Assembly (NCBI GenBank): GCA_030622545.1 | Contig: JAUXGA010000001.1 | Span: forward strand, 248,001 to 312,000 | Source of the DNA: a bacterium | GTDB lineage: Bacteria; Electryoneota; RPQS01; DYHQ01 | Direction: 5' to 3' | DNA: 64,000 nucleotides | Translations under genes and position numbers: made by a program | Notes under the pieces: model-generated | What the model saw: only the letters and a program-made list of their open reading frames with translations | Told to the model about the DNA's origin: nothing | Database searches by the model: none | In this document: in pieces, positions 1 to 8,751 of the stretch | How the letters are laid out: each line of letters opens with the position of its first letter | Position numbering within the stretch: position 1 is the stretch's first letter

Positions 1-2
1 AA

Positions 3-512
3 GTGGACGGCAAAGACGGCATCTGGCTCGAAATGGAAATGGACATGCCCAAATCCGACGAGGGAGACGCAGCACATATGATTGTGAAATCGTTGGTCGT
101 CGGTGCGCAGTCTGAAAAACAGTCTATCGAGAAGATGATTATTCAGATGGACGAGCAGCCTCCGATGGAGATGCATATGGGTATGGAAATGGATGAAGAG
201 GACGCGGAACTTCCGGAGATTGAAGAGTTGGGCACGGAAACCGTGAAGGTGCCCGCAGGGACTTTCACTTGTCATCATTTCCGAACCACCACAGACGACC
301 GCATCACGGATATATATATCAGCGACGAGGCATCCCTTTACGGCATGGTGAAAATGCAGTCCGGGGAAGAGAAAATGGAACTGCTGGACCATGGCGCGAA
401 AGGCGCGATATCCCAGATTAAGGGCGAGCCTGTCAACCCGATGGACATGCGGCAAATGATGAAAAACATGAAGGATCTCAAGCTGCCCGAGTCGGACAAG
501 AAAGGAAAATAA
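3..512 (+). CDS. Partial methionine-rich protein, paralogue of the 1838-2602 gene
   Basis: The reading frame is already open at the window edge, so the true start lies upstream and only the last 169 or so residues are seen. The first half is rich in Met, Glu and Asp (for example MEMHMGMEMDEED). The C-terminal part carries GTFTCHHFR, then TDDRITDIYISDEASLYGMV, which matches in order and spacing the GKYTCGHFR ... VELFLSPDVSPYGVVVMGYG segment of the protein at 1838-2602, so the two are paralogues. The shape (a GTF-C-H-F strand followed by an Y-I-S/L-S strand) recalls outer-membrane or periplasmic beta-rich DUF families, but I cannot name the family. The stop is followed after 4 bases by the next gene, so they are probably co-transcribed. 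Function unknown. Confidence 0.75.
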   Translation: MDGKDGIWLEMEMDMPKSDEGDAAHMIVKSLVVGAQSEKQSIEKMIIQMDEQPPMEMHMGMEMDEEDAELPEIEELGTETVKVPAGTFTCHHFRTTTDDRITDIYISDEASLYGMVKMQSGEEKMELLDHGAKGAISQIKGEPVNPMDMRQMMKNMKDLKLPESDKKGK

Positions 513-516
513 TCGG

Positions 517-990
517 ATGCGAAGCGCGCTAATTTGTGTTTTCATCATCACCGTATCGCTTCTGGCGATGGGCAGAAAAGAAGCTCCGCGCTCTGCCGAA
601 CCTGCACGTCAAGAGCAGGGAGTCGCCGGGAAAGTTGAAATCTATGAAGGCAACTTCATGCCGATGATCGGAACTCATCCCAGCGGCAAAGTAACTCCGG
701 CAGTTCGCCGCCGCGTCCGCGTTCACGAACCTTTCAACTCGCTTGAAGCTGGAGGGATGACAGCGCTTCGCGATACTGTTCCCACACCGTTAGTCGCCGA
801 GACCATCACCGACTCCATCGGAGAATTCCGTATGATGCTTCCGGTGGGAAAGTTCAGCATATTCGTCGAGGAAGACAGCGGCTGGTATTTTAACGTATGG
901 GACGGTCAAGGTTTTCAGGGACTCATCACGATTGACACGAACGAAGTCAAGGAAATGAACATCCGCATCACCACCAAAGCCGTCTTCTAA
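517..990 (+). CDS. Hypothetical secreted protein with carboxypeptidase-regulatory-like fold
   Basis: This 157-residue product begins with a hydrophobic signal-like segment (MRSALICVFIITVSLLAMG), so it is probably exported. The middle and end (VAETITDSIGEFRMMLPVGKFSIFVEEDSGWYFN) follow the pattern of a carboxypeptidase-regulatory-like/transthyretin-type beta sandwich: a DS-x-GEF strand followed by L-P-x-G-x-F/Y. This is inferred from the motif only. It starts 4 bases after the previous stop, with a GAAAGGA-type ribosome site inside that gene's end. No enzymatic motif was found. Confidence 0.7.
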   Translation: MRSALICVFIITVSLLAMGRKEAPRSAEPARQEQGVAGKVEIYEGNFMPMIGTHPSGKVTPAVRRRVRVHEPFNSLEAGGMTALRDTVPTPLVAETITDSIGEFRMMLPVGKFSIFVEEDSGWYFNVWDGQGFQGLITIDTNEVKEMNIRITTKAVF

Positions 991-1004
991 ATTTCTTAAA
1001 TTCC

Positions 1005-1030
1005 CCTACTGGCTGGCTCTGCCTGCCAGC
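1005..1030 (+). repeat. Hairpin module, class F (copy 1)
   Basis: An imperfect inverted repeat around GGCTGGCTCTGCCTGCC lies between the hypothetical gene and the SDR gene, 10 bases before the SDR start codon. Nearly the same core occurs at 18978-19003 and 21374-21400, where the outer arms GGGC/GCCC also pair. Confidence 0.6.
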
Positions 1031-1039
1031 GAAATATCA

Positions 1040-1831
1040 ATGGAAATCGCTCTTCAAAATAAAATCGCTCTCGTCACCGCTGCTTCCAAAGGCCTCGGTT
1101 TCTCCGTCGCGCGGGAACTCCTGCGCGAAGGCGCGCGCGTGATGCTCTCAAGTTCCAATCAAGCGAACTTGCAGGCCGCCTCGGAAAAGCTCAAAGAAGA
1201 AGGCTTATCAGAGCACGCTACACATGTCGCCGACCTAAGCGACACGAAACAGATCGAAAATCTTATCAGCGCGACCCTCAAGAAATTCGACGGCATTGAT
1301 TTATTGTTCACAAATTGCGGTGGCCCACCGGCGGGAGCGAGTCTGGAACTGACAGACGACCAATGGCATGCCGCTTTCGAAACTGTTTTCCTGAGCGTCG
1401 TGCGTCTATGCCGTTTGTGCGTGCCTGAGATGCGCAAGCGCGGCGGCGGCGCGATACTAACGCTGACGTCGTCCACCGTCAAACAGCCGATAGAAAATTT
1501 GACTGTATCAAATGCACTTCGCCCGGCCATCGTCGGATTTTGTAAAACGCTTTCAAAAGAAGTCGCGACGGAAAATATTCGGGTGAATGTCATCGCACCG
1601 GGAAGAATTCTCACAGCGCGCACGCAGGAACTCGATGAAGCTTTCGCCGCGCGAACGAATAAATCCATTGACGAAGTTCGCCGCGAATCCGAAGAGGAAA
1701 TCCCTATGAAACGATTGGGTGATGTGGACGAATTCGCCAGCACCGCTGCGTTTTTGCTGTCCGGGAAAGCATCCTATATCACCGGTCAGATTTTGTTAGT
1801 TGACGGGGGACGTGTGGAAGGAATCTGGTGA
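1040..1831 (+). CDS. SDR family oxidoreductase lacking the usual catalytic Tyr
   Basis: The 263-residue product is a Rossmann-fold short-chain dehydrogenase. It has the dinucleotide loop TAASKGLG near residue 14, NCGGPPAG in the NAG position, LTSSTVKQP with the catalytic-loop Ser, and a C-terminal FLLSGKASYITGQILLVDGG typical of FabG-like members. Counting 13 residues from the Ser puts Asn (SNALRP) where the catalytic Tyr of YxxxK should be, and the Lys is also absent. A divergent FabG-like subgroup with this VKQP..NL...SN motif is known, so it is probably not a simple pseudogene. Substrate unknown. It sits between two secreted paralogues and just before the acyl-CoA island. Confidence 0.85.
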   Translation: MEIALQNKIALVTAASKGLGFSVARELLREGARVMLSSSNQANLQAASEKLKEEGLSEHATHVADLSDTKQIENLISATLKKFDGIDLLFTNCGGPPAGASLELTDDQWHAAFETVFLSVVRLCRLCVPEMRKRGGGAILTLTSSTVKQPIENLTVSNALRPAIVGFCKTLSKEVATENIRVNVIAPGRILTARTQELDEAFAARTNKSIDEVRRESEEEIPMKRLGDVDEFASTAAFLLSGKASYITGQILLVDGGRVEGIW

Positions 1832-1837
1832 TAAAAT

Positions 1838-2602
1838 ATGCACCGACTTGTGATAATTCTCACGCTACTGACGGCAACCGCCTTCGCGCAGATGTACGGC
1901 GACCCAAGCCCGATTCGTCCCGACACCACGAAGCAGGATACTCTGCAAGAGAACATCCCGCAGGAAATTGTGATTGAGCCTGCGCTCGCGGATGAATCGC
2001 TGGACTGGGCAAAACTCTGGGCGCGCCGTCTGCTGCTTCGCGGCATTCTGAACACGAATATCATCGGCGCATGGGCGGAGTATCAGCTTACCGATTGGTC
2101 GCTCGTGCGCGGCAGTCACGGCCCTATCAAACTCTATTTGAAAATCGTCTATCTTGGGCCGATTCTCTTCTTGGGCGAGGACGCCGAATGGGTGCAGGCA
2201 TCTGTGCGCGTCTTGGATAAAATGGACAAGCGATTGAAATTCGATTTTATTTTGCCTTCAAGTGAGGGCTCTGCGCTTCCAGTTCGTGCTTTAGTGAAAC
2301 AGGAAGGCGAAGAGCTGCGCGAAATCTCCTTTGCGCTGGATACGAAACATGTGGACTATGACGCACTCGACAATCCTCGCTATGTCGAAGAGAAAATCGT
2401 CGAGTTGTCTCACGGCAAATATACATGCGGTCATTTCCGCGGTTCAGGTGATGACGGCGCGCGCGTGGAGTTGTTTTTATCACCGGATGTCAGTCCTTAC
2501 GGAGTCGTCGTCATGGGCTACGGCACACAGGGTCTGACACTGATTCATAAAGACACCGACGCCACACCACTCCTCGACGTACCACCACCGCCATCGCGCT
2601 GA
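1838..2602 (+). CDS. Hypothetical exported protein, paralogue of the first gene
   Basis: A signal peptide is visible (MHRLVIILTLLTATAFAQ), and cleavage after AFA would release a mature protein of about 237 residues. The C-terminal half (KYTCGHFRGSGDDGARVE then LFLSPDVSPYGVVVMGYG) aligns with the end of the partial protein at 3-512. It starts 6 bases after the SDR stop, which indicates one transcript. No catalytic motif is seen. The name of the fold is unknown to me; a periplasmic or outer-membrane-facing location is inferred from the signal peptide. Confidence 0.75.
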   Translation: MHRLVIILTLLTATAFAQMYGDPSPIRPDTTKQDTLQENIPQEIVIEPALADESLDWAKLWARRLLLRGILNTNIIGAWAEYQLTDWSLVRGSHGPIKLYLKIVYLGPILFLGEDAEWVQASVRVLDKMDKRLKFDFILPSSEGSALPVRALVKQEGEELREISFALDTKHVDYDALDNPRYVEEKIVELSHGKYTCGHFRGSGDDGARVELFLSPDVSPYGVVVMGYGTQGLTLIHKDTDATPLLDVPPPPSR

Positions 2603-2618
2603 CGACTATGAGTAAAAC

Positions 2619-2650
2619 CGCCGTTGTGGGTCTCATGGGCCCGCAATGGC
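2619..2650 (+). repeat. Hairpin module, class D (copy 1)
   Basis: CGCCGTTGTGGGTCTCATGG, then GCCCGCAATGG, forms a stem GTGGGTC/GGCCCGC with GU pairs. Related copies are at 12785 and 16275. It lies about 55 bases upstream of the HMG-CoA synthase start. Confidence 0.6.
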
Positions 2651-2705
2651 GTGAAAAGATTCGCAAATAATATTTCAAAATAATCCCAACCAAACCGGAG
2701 GACGA

Positions 2706-3767
2706 ATGGCTCAGGAAAAGAAAGTTGGTATCGTCGGATACGGAAGCTACATTCCGCGCTACCGAATCAAAGTCGAAGAAATCGCCAAAGTCTGGGGCAT
2801 GGATCCCGAAACCATAAAACGCGGCCTGCAGCTCTATGAAAAAAGCGTGCCCGCGCCTGATCAGGATGTTATCACGATGTCCGTGGAAGCGGCTCGCCAC
2901 GCCGTCGCCCGCGCTGGAATCGATCCCAAAAAAATCGGCGCGGTCTATGTCGGTTCTGAATCGCATCCCTACGCAGTGAAACCCACCGGCACCACTGTCG
3001 CCGAAGCTCTCGGCTCGACGCCCGACATCCACACCGCCGATATGGAATTCGCCTGCAAAGCGGGTAGTGAAGGCATGTTCGTTTGCTACGGTCTTGTGAA
3101 AGCCGGTCTGATTACGTATGGCCTCGGCATCGGCGCCGACACATCGCAGGGCGCGCCCGGTGATGCGTTGGAATACAGCGCGTCCGCTGGAGCCGCCGCG
3201 TTCCTTTTCGGCAACGAGGATGTTATCGCCACGGTGGATGATACCTATGCCTTTATGACGGACACGCCTGATTTCTGGCGTCGCGAGCATGCTTTTTATC
3301 CATCGCATGGCGGTCGCTTCACCGGCGAACCTGCGTATTTCAGAACCGTTTTAGGATGTGCGAATGCGTTGCTCGAAAAGTCAGGTTTGAAACCGTCTGA
3401 TTTCGCGCACTGTGTTTTTCATCAGCCAAACGGCAAATTCCCCATGCGCGTCGCCAAGATGCTCGGCTTCACCGAAGAACAAAACCGCACCGGCTGGGTA
3501 ACGCCGTGGCTCGGCAATACCTATTCCGGTTCGTCGCCGATAGGACTGACAGCGATTCTCGATGTCGCCAAACCGGGTGAGAAAATCTTCATGGTATCGT
3601 ATGGAAGCGGCGCGGGTTCGGACGGATTCATCTTCACCGTCACCGACAAAATCAAAGGCGTGGCCGGGATTGCTCCGCAAACACGCCCGCAGCTCGACGA
3701 AAATAAATTCTACTTGGACTACGGCACCTATGCCAAATTCCGCGGCAAAATCCTGAAAGCAGGCTAA
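2706..3767 (+). CDS. Hydroxymethylglutaryl-CoA synthase, archaeal type
   Basis: This thiolase-fold enzyme of 353 residues condenses acetyl-CoA with acetoacetyl-CoA to HMG-CoA. The nucleophilic Cys is C117 in [11 protein letters not shown] and the catalytic His is H239 in [10 protein letters not shown]; the start [15 protein letters not shown] is typical. Length and motifs fit the archaeal/short bacterial branch rather than the eukaryotic-type MvaS of Firmicutes. A GGAGG ribosome site lies 5 bases before the ATG. Downstream are BioY, an archaeal-type thiolase and a DUF35 protein. In archaea the synthase, thiolase and DUF35 protein form one complex. No HMG-CoA reductase is in the window, so a role other than mevalonate synthesis, in leucine/isovaleryl-CoA metabolism, is an attractive inference. 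Confidence 0.93.
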   Translation: MAQEKKVGIVGYGSYIPRYRIKVEEIAKVWGMDPETIKRGLQLYEKSVPAPDQDVITMSVEAARHAVARAGIDPKKIGAVYVGSESHPYAVKPTGTTVAEALGSTPDIHTADMEFACKAGSEGMFVCYGLVKAGLITYGLGIGADTSQGAPGDALEYSASAGAAAFLFGNEDVIATVDDTYAFMTDTPDFWRREHAFYPSHGGRFTGEPAYFRTVLGCANALLEKSGLKPSDFAHCVFHQPNGKFPMRVAKMLGFTEEQNRTGWVTPWLGNTYSGSSPIGLTAILDVAKPGEKIFMVSYGSGAGSDGFIFTVTDKIKGVAGIAPQTRPQLDENKFYLDYGTYAKFRGKILKAG

Positions 3768-3786
3768 CAAACCTTTTGGAGATTCA

Positions 3787-4350
3787 ATGATAGTTGCTGA
3801 GGTACTTGCTCCCCGACAAACCCGCTCGGCGGTATGGTGGCTCTATCAAGTTACCCTCGTGCTCTGCGGCAGTGCGCTGATCGCTCTTTTCGCGCAGATT
3901 TCGTTTTATCTTCCTTTTACTCCGGTGCCAATTACCGGCCAGACTTTTGGCGTGCTGCTCATCGGTGCCCTGTTGGGGCGATGGCGTGGAGCACTGACGG
4001 TAATCGCCTATCTTTCTGAGGGTATTATCGGCCTGCCTGTTTTCGCCGGAGCTGCTTGCAGCGCGGCTTGTTTGTTCGGTCCGACGGGAGGCTATCTGGT
4101 GGGCTTTGTCCCAGCGGCATTCTTAGTGGGTATGTTTGCCGAGCACGGCTGGGACAAGCATGTTATCCTTACGGCACTAACTATGCTGATAGGGTCCGGG
4201 GTCATTCTGGCCGCGGGAGTTGCGTGGCTTTCAGTTTTTGTCGGGCATGAAAACGCTTTAGCAATGGGATTGTATCCTTTTCTGATTGGAGACGTGCTCA
4301 AGATTGCCGCAGCGGCGGTGGTTTTCCCGTCTTTGCGGCGTCTGGTGTAA
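3787..4350 (+). CDS. bioY: BioY-family biotin transporter S component
   Basis: The 187-residue membrane protein has about six hydrophobic segments and the BioY signature: LPFTPVPITGQTFGVLLIGA early, then GLPVFAG and FGPTGGYLVGF in the middle. BioY is the biotin-binding S component of ECF transporters and can work with or without the shared energising module; no EcfA or EcfT is nearby. A GGAG site 5 bases before the ATG fixes the start. Its place among biotin-dependent carboxylase genes makes sense, since the carboxylase carrier at 11248 needs biotin. Confidence 0.92.
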   Translation: MIVAEVLAPRQTRSAVWWLYQVTLVLCGSALIALFAQISFYLPFTPVPITGQTFGVLLIGALLGRWRGALTVIAYLSEGIIGLPVFAGAACSAACLFGPTGGYLVGFVPAAFLVGMFAEHGWDKHVILTALTMLIGSGVILAAGVAWLSVFVGHENALAMGLYPFLIGDVLKIAAAAVVFPSLRRLV

Positions 4351-4383
4351 TGGCGTTTTCGTGTGCCGCCTGCCCGGAATCAG

Positions 4384-4452
4384 TCGCGGTGTTGGCTGCT
4401 TGCAGCCGACCCTGAAAACTCGCCGCGGCGAATCTCCAGATTCGCCCGGAAT
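4384..4452 (+). repeat. Two adjacent hairpin modules (class E, then class B variant)
   Basis: First comes GCGGTGTTGGCTGCTTGCAG with CCGACCC (stem GGCTGC/GCAGCC), repeated at 18944. Then comes CGCCGCGGCGAATCTCCAGA followed by TTCGCCCGGAAT (stem GGCGAATCT/AGATTCGCC). The second has the same frame (CGCCG ... CCGGAAT) as the modules at 8688 and 18891 but a different stem. It ends 44 bases before the thiolase start. Confidence 0.65.
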
Positions 4453-4496
4453 GTTGAAAAAAGAACAAAAATAAATATAAAAGAAAGGGCTCATCT

Positions 4497-5669
4497 ATGC
4501 GTGATGTAGCTGTAATCGGAGTCGGAATCAACAAATGGGGAGAACTGTGGGAGAAGTCGTTGCGCGATATCTTCGTCGAAGCAGCGCTCCTCGCAATGGA
4601 TGATGCCGGTGTGGACCACATAGATTCGCTCTATGTCGGTTCGATGACGCCGGGATTATTCGTCGGTCAGGAACATCTGGCCTCGCTGTTGGCGGACTAT
4701 CTGGGGCAGTGCCCGATTCCCGCCGCGCGTGTCGAATCGGCCTGCGCGTCAGGCGGACTCGCGGTGCGCATGGGATGGATGGAGGTCGCCGCAGGTGTTT
4801 CGGATATCGTCATGGTCGGCGGTGTCGAGAAAATGCTTGACGTGGATGGCGCAGGCGCAACCTTCGCACTGGCATCCGCTGCGGACCAAGAATGGGAGTG
4901 CTACAACGGCGTGACGTTCCCCGGTCTTTATGCGATGATTGCCAATGCGTATCAAGCGAAACACAACATTCCCTTCAATACTTTTCGCAAACAATTAGCG
5001 CACGTCGCTGTCAAAAATCATGCGAACGGTCTGCTGAATCCGAATGCGCAATTTCGCTCGAAAGTATCACTCGAACAGGTCATGAATTCAACCCTCATCG
5101 CGGATCCTCTGCGGCTTTTGGATTGCTCGCCGATTACCGACGGCGCCGCCGCGGCGATTCTCTGCCCGCTCGACATGGCGAAAACAAAATTCAAGAATCA
5201 TCCGCTCATCGCGATTATCGGTTCCGGCGCTGCAACGGATACGCTGGCGCTGGCGGACCGTGAAGATATTACCTATTTGAAAGCGACCGAAGTCGCCGCC
5301 GAACGCGCTTACAAAATGGCTGGCATGAAACCCGAAGACATCGACTTCGCCGAAGTGCACGATTGCTTCACTATCGCCGAAATGTGTGTCACCGAAGCGC
5401 TCGGATTTTTTGAAGTAGGCAAAGGCGGCGAAGCGGCTATGGCAGGCGTGACCGCTCGTGACGGAGCCAAGCCCATTAATCCTTCGGGGGGATTGAAGTC
5501 GAAGGGACACCCGGTTGGAGCAACCGGCGCGGCGCAGGTTGTCGAAATCGCTCATCAATTGCGCGGCGATGCCGATAAGCGCCAATTGCAAAAAGCCCGC
5601 GTAGGACTTGCGCAAAACATGGGCGGCTCCGGCGGCTCCACCATCGTCCACATCTTCAAAGCGGTTTAA
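4497..5669 (+). CDS. Thiolase (acetyl-CoA C-acetyltransferase), archaeal type
   Basis: This thiolase of 390 residues has its nucleophile at C83 in VESACASGG, a HDCFTIAEM segment at the His of the second half, and GHPVGATG near residue 343. It belongs to the SCP-2/archaeal acetoacetyl-CoA thiolase branch, unlike the classical enzyme at 15079. It would interconvert two acetyl-CoA and acetoacetyl-CoA. The DUF35 gene follows 19 bases after its stop, the arrangement seen in archaea where DUF35 bridges the thiolase to HMG-CoA synthase. The start follows an AAAGGGCTC stretch, a weak ribosome site. Confidence 0.9.
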   Translation: MRDVAVIGVGINKWGELWEKSLRDIFVEAALLAMDDAGVDHIDSLYVGSMTPGLFVGQEHLASLLADYLGQCPIPAARVESACASGGLAVRMGWMEVAAGVSDIVMVGGVEKMLDVDGAGATFALASAADQEWECYNGVTFPGLYAMIANAYQAKHNIPFNTFRKQLAHVAVKNHANGLLNPNAQFRSKVSLEQVMNSTLIADPLRLLDCSPITDGAAAAILCPLDMAKTKFKNHPLIAIIGSGAATDTLALADREDITYLKATEVAAERAYKMAGMKPEDIDFAEVHDCFTIAEMCVTEALGFFEVGKGGEAAMAGVTARDGAKPINPSGGLKSKGHPVGATGAAQVVEIAHQLRGDADKRQLQKARVGLAQNMGGSGGSTIVHIFKAV

Positions 5670-5688
5670 AAGAGAAGGAGATAAACGC

Positions 5689-6084
5689 ATGTCACAAATC
5701 ACCGCGCGTTACTGGCGTGAAATTCCTCGGCGCTATCGAGGGGAAGCGGCGAAATCAACCAAGACGGGCAAGGTATTTTTTCCGCCGCGTCTGGTCGAAC
5801 CAAAGAACGGCAATCGCCAATTCGAACCGACCAAACTCGACTACGAAGGCAAACTGATTACCTACACCGTGATTCGTATCGCACCCGCCGGTTTCGAAGA
5901 CCAAGGCGCGTATGCGCTGGGTATTATCGAAATGCCGGGCGGCGCGCGCATCACCGCTCAAATCGCCGACTGCCCGATTGAGCAGGTCAAAATCGGCATG
6001 AAAGTGCGCATTGAATTCCGCAAGATTTTCGATGACGGCCATGAAGGTATTCACTGCTACGGCTACAAAGTCGTTCCCATGTAA
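5689..6084 (+). CDS. DUF35 OB-fold protein without zinc-ribbon cysteines
   Basis: The start is set at the ATG after AGAAGGAG; an in-frame upstream extension would overlap the thiolase gene. The 131-residue product begins with YWREIPRRYRGEA and keeps the landmarks GKVFFPPR and, later, the OB-fold strands TYTVIRIAPAGF and GMKVRIEFRKI. In DUF35 proteins the FPPR motif normally sits between two CxxC pairs. Here the matching positions read AKSTKTGKVFFPPRLVEPKN, with no Cys at all. The OB fold, which binds CoA and holds thiolase and HMG-CoA synthase together in archaea, seems intact. It probably acts as the scaffold for the two neighbouring enzymes. Confidence 0.85.
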   Translation: MSQITARYWREIPRRYRGEAAKSTKTGKVFFPPRLVEPKNGNRQFEPTKLDYEGKLITYTVIRIAPAGFEDQGAYALGIIEMPGGARITAQIADCPIEQVKIGMKVRIEFRKIFDDGHEGIHCYGYKVVPM

Positions 6085-6093
6085 GGGTTATCT

Positions 6094-6591
6094 ATGATTT
6101 CCTTTTCAGCGCGAACGCTTGATAAACCTCAGGAACGCCAGAAACCGTGGCGATTCCTGCTGCAGGCGGCGGCGATTCTCTACGTCGCGTGGGTGGCCTT
6201 CAGCGCGTTCCGGGATATGGACAGCGGTTGGCTGCCGCTTGTGGTAGTGGCGTTTATTCTGTTCGGCGTCATCAAGCAGATTCGTGATTTCTGGAAGGGA
6301 GTGAAGCCTTCGCCTTGGGCGATGATTGAAATCCGCGAGGAAAGTGTGACCCTATTCGGCAGGGATAGTTCGTTTTATCAGTTACCGTTGCCGAAAGGTT
6401 TTATACTTCATCCCAATGGAAAAATGCTGGTGCTGCAGTGGGGAAGAAACGTGCCCCGGCGCTACCGCAGTGTGACTTTTCGAAAAAAGCGCGACCTTTC
6501 CGAAATAGATTTTGATGCGCTTCATGACACACTGCAGAAAGTCGCACCGAAAATAAAAGTCCCGCAACCCTTCGCGTCAAAGGAAACATAA
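6094..6591 (+). CDS. Small membrane protein with PH-like cytoplasmic part
   Basis: The 165-residue product has two close hydrophobic segments (about residues 25-62), then a basic soluble tail that reads like a beta-rich bacterial PH-type domain ([13 protein letters not shown], then [11 protein letters not shown]). It sits 9 bases after the DUF35 gene and 20 before the carboxyltransferase gene, so it is part of the same transcript. A protein of similar layout lies after the carboxyltransferase at 8224. No enzymatic function can be assigned. Confidence 0.7.
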   Translation: MISFSARTLDKPQERQKPWRFLLQAAAILYVAWVAFSAFRDMDSGWLPLVVVAFILFGVIKQIRDFWKGVKPSPWAMIEIREESVTLFGRDSSFYQLPLPKGFILHPNGKMLVLQWGRNVPRRYRSVTFRKKRDLSEIDFDALHDTLQKVAPKIKVPQPFASKET

Positions 6592-6611
6592 CTAAAACTC
6601 GGAGTCATTCC

Positions 6612-8219
6612 TTGTTCAAAATCGAATCGAACATTTCCACCAAAGACGCCGACTACATCGCCAATCGCAAAGCAAATCTTGCGCTCGCCGCAGACCTGCG
6701 CGAGAAGCTCGGAAAACTTCGCCCCGGCGGCCCTCCCGAATCCATCGCCCGGCATAAAAAACGCGGTAAACTGACCGCACGCGAACGGCTCGAAAAACTC
6801 TTCGACTCCGACTCGCCGTTTCTCGAATTCTCGCCAATGGCGGCATGGGGAATGTATGACGATCAAGCTCCCGGCGCTGGCGTGATTACAGGCGTCAGCA
6901 TCGTGCATGGCCGCGAAGTGCTCGTGGTAGCTAATGATGCGACGATCAAAGGCGGCACGTATTTTCCGATGACCATCGCCAAGCATGTCCGCGCTCAGGA
7001 AATCGCGATGGAAAACCGGTTGCCCTGCATCTATCTGGTGGATTCAGGCGGCATTTTCCTGCCTGAACAAGCGGGGACGTTCCCCGATAAAGAGCATTTC
7101 GGTCGCATCTTTTACAATCAGGCGCGTCTCTCGGCGATGGGAATTCCGCAGATTTCGGCGGTCTTAGGATTTTGCACAGCGGGCGGTGCGTATGTTCCGG
7201 CGATGAGCGACGAGACGATTATCGTAAAAGAACAGGGAACGATTTTCATCGGTGGGCCGCCGCTGGTGAAAACCGCTACTGGAGTTGAAGTAACACCGGA
7301 AGAACTTGGCGGCGCAGATGTGCACTGCCGCATTTCTGGTGTATCGGATCACTATGCCGCGAACGACGACCACGCGCTCCAGATTTGCCGCAACATCGTC
7401 GAAACCTTGGACGCGCCCAATCGCTTTGAACTCGACCGCAAAGAGACCGAAGAACCCGCTTATGACCCGGATGAACTCTACGGCGTCATCCCGGCCGATA
7501 TCCGAAAAACCTTCGACATCCGCGAAGTCATCGCACGTATCGTTGATGGGTCTCGCTTCCAGGAGTTCAAAGCGCTCTATGGCACGACACTCGTCACCGG
7601 TTTCGCTCGCATTCACGGATTTCCGGTGGGGATTGTCGCAAATAACGGCGTCCTTTTCAGTGAGTCCGCCAAGAAAGGCGCGCACTTTGTCACGCTCTGC
7701 GCGATGCGCAAAGTTCCTTTAATTTTCTTGCAGAATATCACTGGCTTCATTGTCGGCAAACAATATGAACACGGCGCGATTGCTTCTGACGGAGCCAAGA
7801 TGGTTCATGCGGTCGCGAACGCGCAGGTGCCGAGGTTTACTGTTATTGTCAGTGCGTCGCATGGCGCGGGCAACTACGCGATGTGCGGGCGCGGTTACCT
7901 GCCAAGGCTTCTCTGGATGTGGCCGAATTCCCGCATCACTGTTATGGGTGCCGAACAAGCTTCAGACGTCTTGGTGCAGGTCAAACGTGAGCAGCTCGAG
8001 AAGAAAGGAAAGAAGCTCAGTTCCAAAGACGAAGAAGCGATTCGCAAACCCGTCATGGAGAAATACGAGCGCGAAGGGCATCCGTTCTATTCTACGGCGC
8101 GTCTCTGGGACGACGGTATTCTCGATCCGCCCAACACAAGAAACGCGCTGGGACTCGCTATCGCTATGTCGCTCTGCGCTCCGATTCCCGACTATAAAAT
8201 GGGCATCTTCCGGATGTAG
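6612..8219 (+). CDS. Acyl-CoA carboxylase carboxyltransferase subunit (methylcrotonyl-CoA type)
   Basis: This 535-residue carboxyltransferase carries carboxyl from biotin to an acyl-CoA. The crotonase-like halves show [35 protein letters not shown] and [20 protein letters not shown] in the first half, and [17 protein letters not shown] with [13 protein letters not shown] in the second. The [10 protein letters not shown]-like motif and overall length fit methylcrotonyl-CoA carboxylase beta (LiuB/MccB) better than the propionyl-CoA enzyme. It starts at a TTG with GGAG 7 bases upstream. Partners are the biotin carboxylase at 9599 and the carrier at 11248. Confidence 0.9.
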   Translation: MFKIESNISTKDADYIANRKANLALAADLREKLGKLRPGGPPESIARHKKRGKLTARERLEKLFDSDSPFLEFSPMAAWGMYDDQAPGAGVITGVSIVHGREVLVVANDATIKGGTYFPMTIAKHVRAQEIAMENRLPCIYLVDSGGIFLPEQAGTFPDKEHFGRIFYNQARLSAMGIPQISAVLGFCTAGGAYVPAMSDETIIVKEQGTIFIGGPPLVKTATGVEVTPEELGGADVHCRISGVSDHYAANDDHALQICRNIVETLDAPNRFELDRKETEEPAYDPDELYGVIPADIRKTFDIREVIARIVDGSRFQEFKALYGTTLVTGFARIHGFPVGIVANNGVLFSESAKKGAHFVTLCAMRKVPLIFLQNITGFIVGKQYEHGAIASDGAKMVHAVANAQVPRFTVIVSASHGAGNYAMCGRGYLPRLLWMWPNSRITVMGAEQASDVLVQVKREQLEKKGKKLSSKDEEAIRKPVMEKYEREGHPFYSTARLWDDGILDPPNTRNALGLAIAMSLCAPIPDYKMGIFRM

Positions 8220-8223
8220 CTCT

Positions 8224-8679
8224 ATGGAAACGCCGATTCATCAGGAACGCCAAACGCTTTCTCGAGTATTCTTCTTGTTTGTTATTTTCATCATCGCGGG
8301 TTGTGTCTTGCTTTCCGTAATGATGGTAAAAGGAGAGCGGATATTCGATACGATTTTCCTCGTGATAATGGGAATCGCAATTCTTATCCTTCTTCTTTCG
8401 ATGGTGATGAGAGTCGTGGTTACATCGACGGAATTGCGATTCGGATTTCCATTCTGGCGCGTGCGATTGCCGCTTGAAGAAATAGAAATCATCGGTGTCG
8501 AACCCATTCCCTTGATGGCAGGAATCGGGATTCATTTCAGTCGTGGTCGCTGGGTTTATAACGCGCGTCTTGGAGAAGGTGTACATATCGTTTCCGCGGG
8601 AAAGAAACACCATCTCATAGGTTCAGACAACCCGCAAGCTCTGTTCAACGCCCTGAAAACAGCCACAATATCTCATTGA
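8224..8679 (+). CDS. Small membrane protein, PH-like
   Basis: This 151-residue product starts 4 bases after the carboxyltransferase stop. Two transmembrane segments (VFFLFVIFIIAGCVLLSV and then IFLVIMGIAILILLLSMV) are followed by TSTELRFGFPFWRVRLPLEE, a pattern of bacterial PH-like domains, and IHFSRGRWVYNARLGEG. The layout resembles the product of 6094-6591, though the two are not obviously close homologues. The in-frame upstream extension inside the carboxyltransferase gene was ignored. Role unknown; co-transcription with acyl-CoA genes is likely. Confidence 0.7.
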   Translation: METPIHQERQTLSRVFFLFVIFIIAGCVLLSVMMVKGERIFDTIFLVIMGIAILILLLSMVMRVVVTSTELRFGFPFWRVRLPLEEIEIIGVEPIPLMAGIGIHFSRGRWVYNARLGEGVHIVSAGKKHHLIGSDNPQALFNALKTATISH

Positions 8680-8687
8680 TAAATTCT

Positions 8688-8720
8688 TCGCCGAGGCAGA
8701 TCCCCTGATCTGCCCGGAAT
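8688..8720 (+). repeat. Hairpin module, class B (copy 1)
   Basis: TCGCCGAGGCAGATCCCCTG followed by ATCTGCCCGGAAT forms a perfect 8-bp stem GGCAGATC/GATCTGCC. The same 33 bases recur at 18891-18923. The module supplies an ATG (8719) that would falsely extend the next gene. Confidence 0.75.
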
Positions 8721-8751
8721 GTGCAAAACAAGAAAACAAACCGGTAACGCC

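Noticed and set aside
2511-3308. 265-codon frame on the - strand opposite the HMG-CoA synthase
   Set aside because: It overlaps a gene with full catalytic motifs, has no family match and is a compositional shadow.
8719-8751. N-terminal extension of the hydratase from the ATG at 8719
   Set aside because: That ATG lies inside a hairpin repeat also found elsewhere, and the added residues match nothing in the family.
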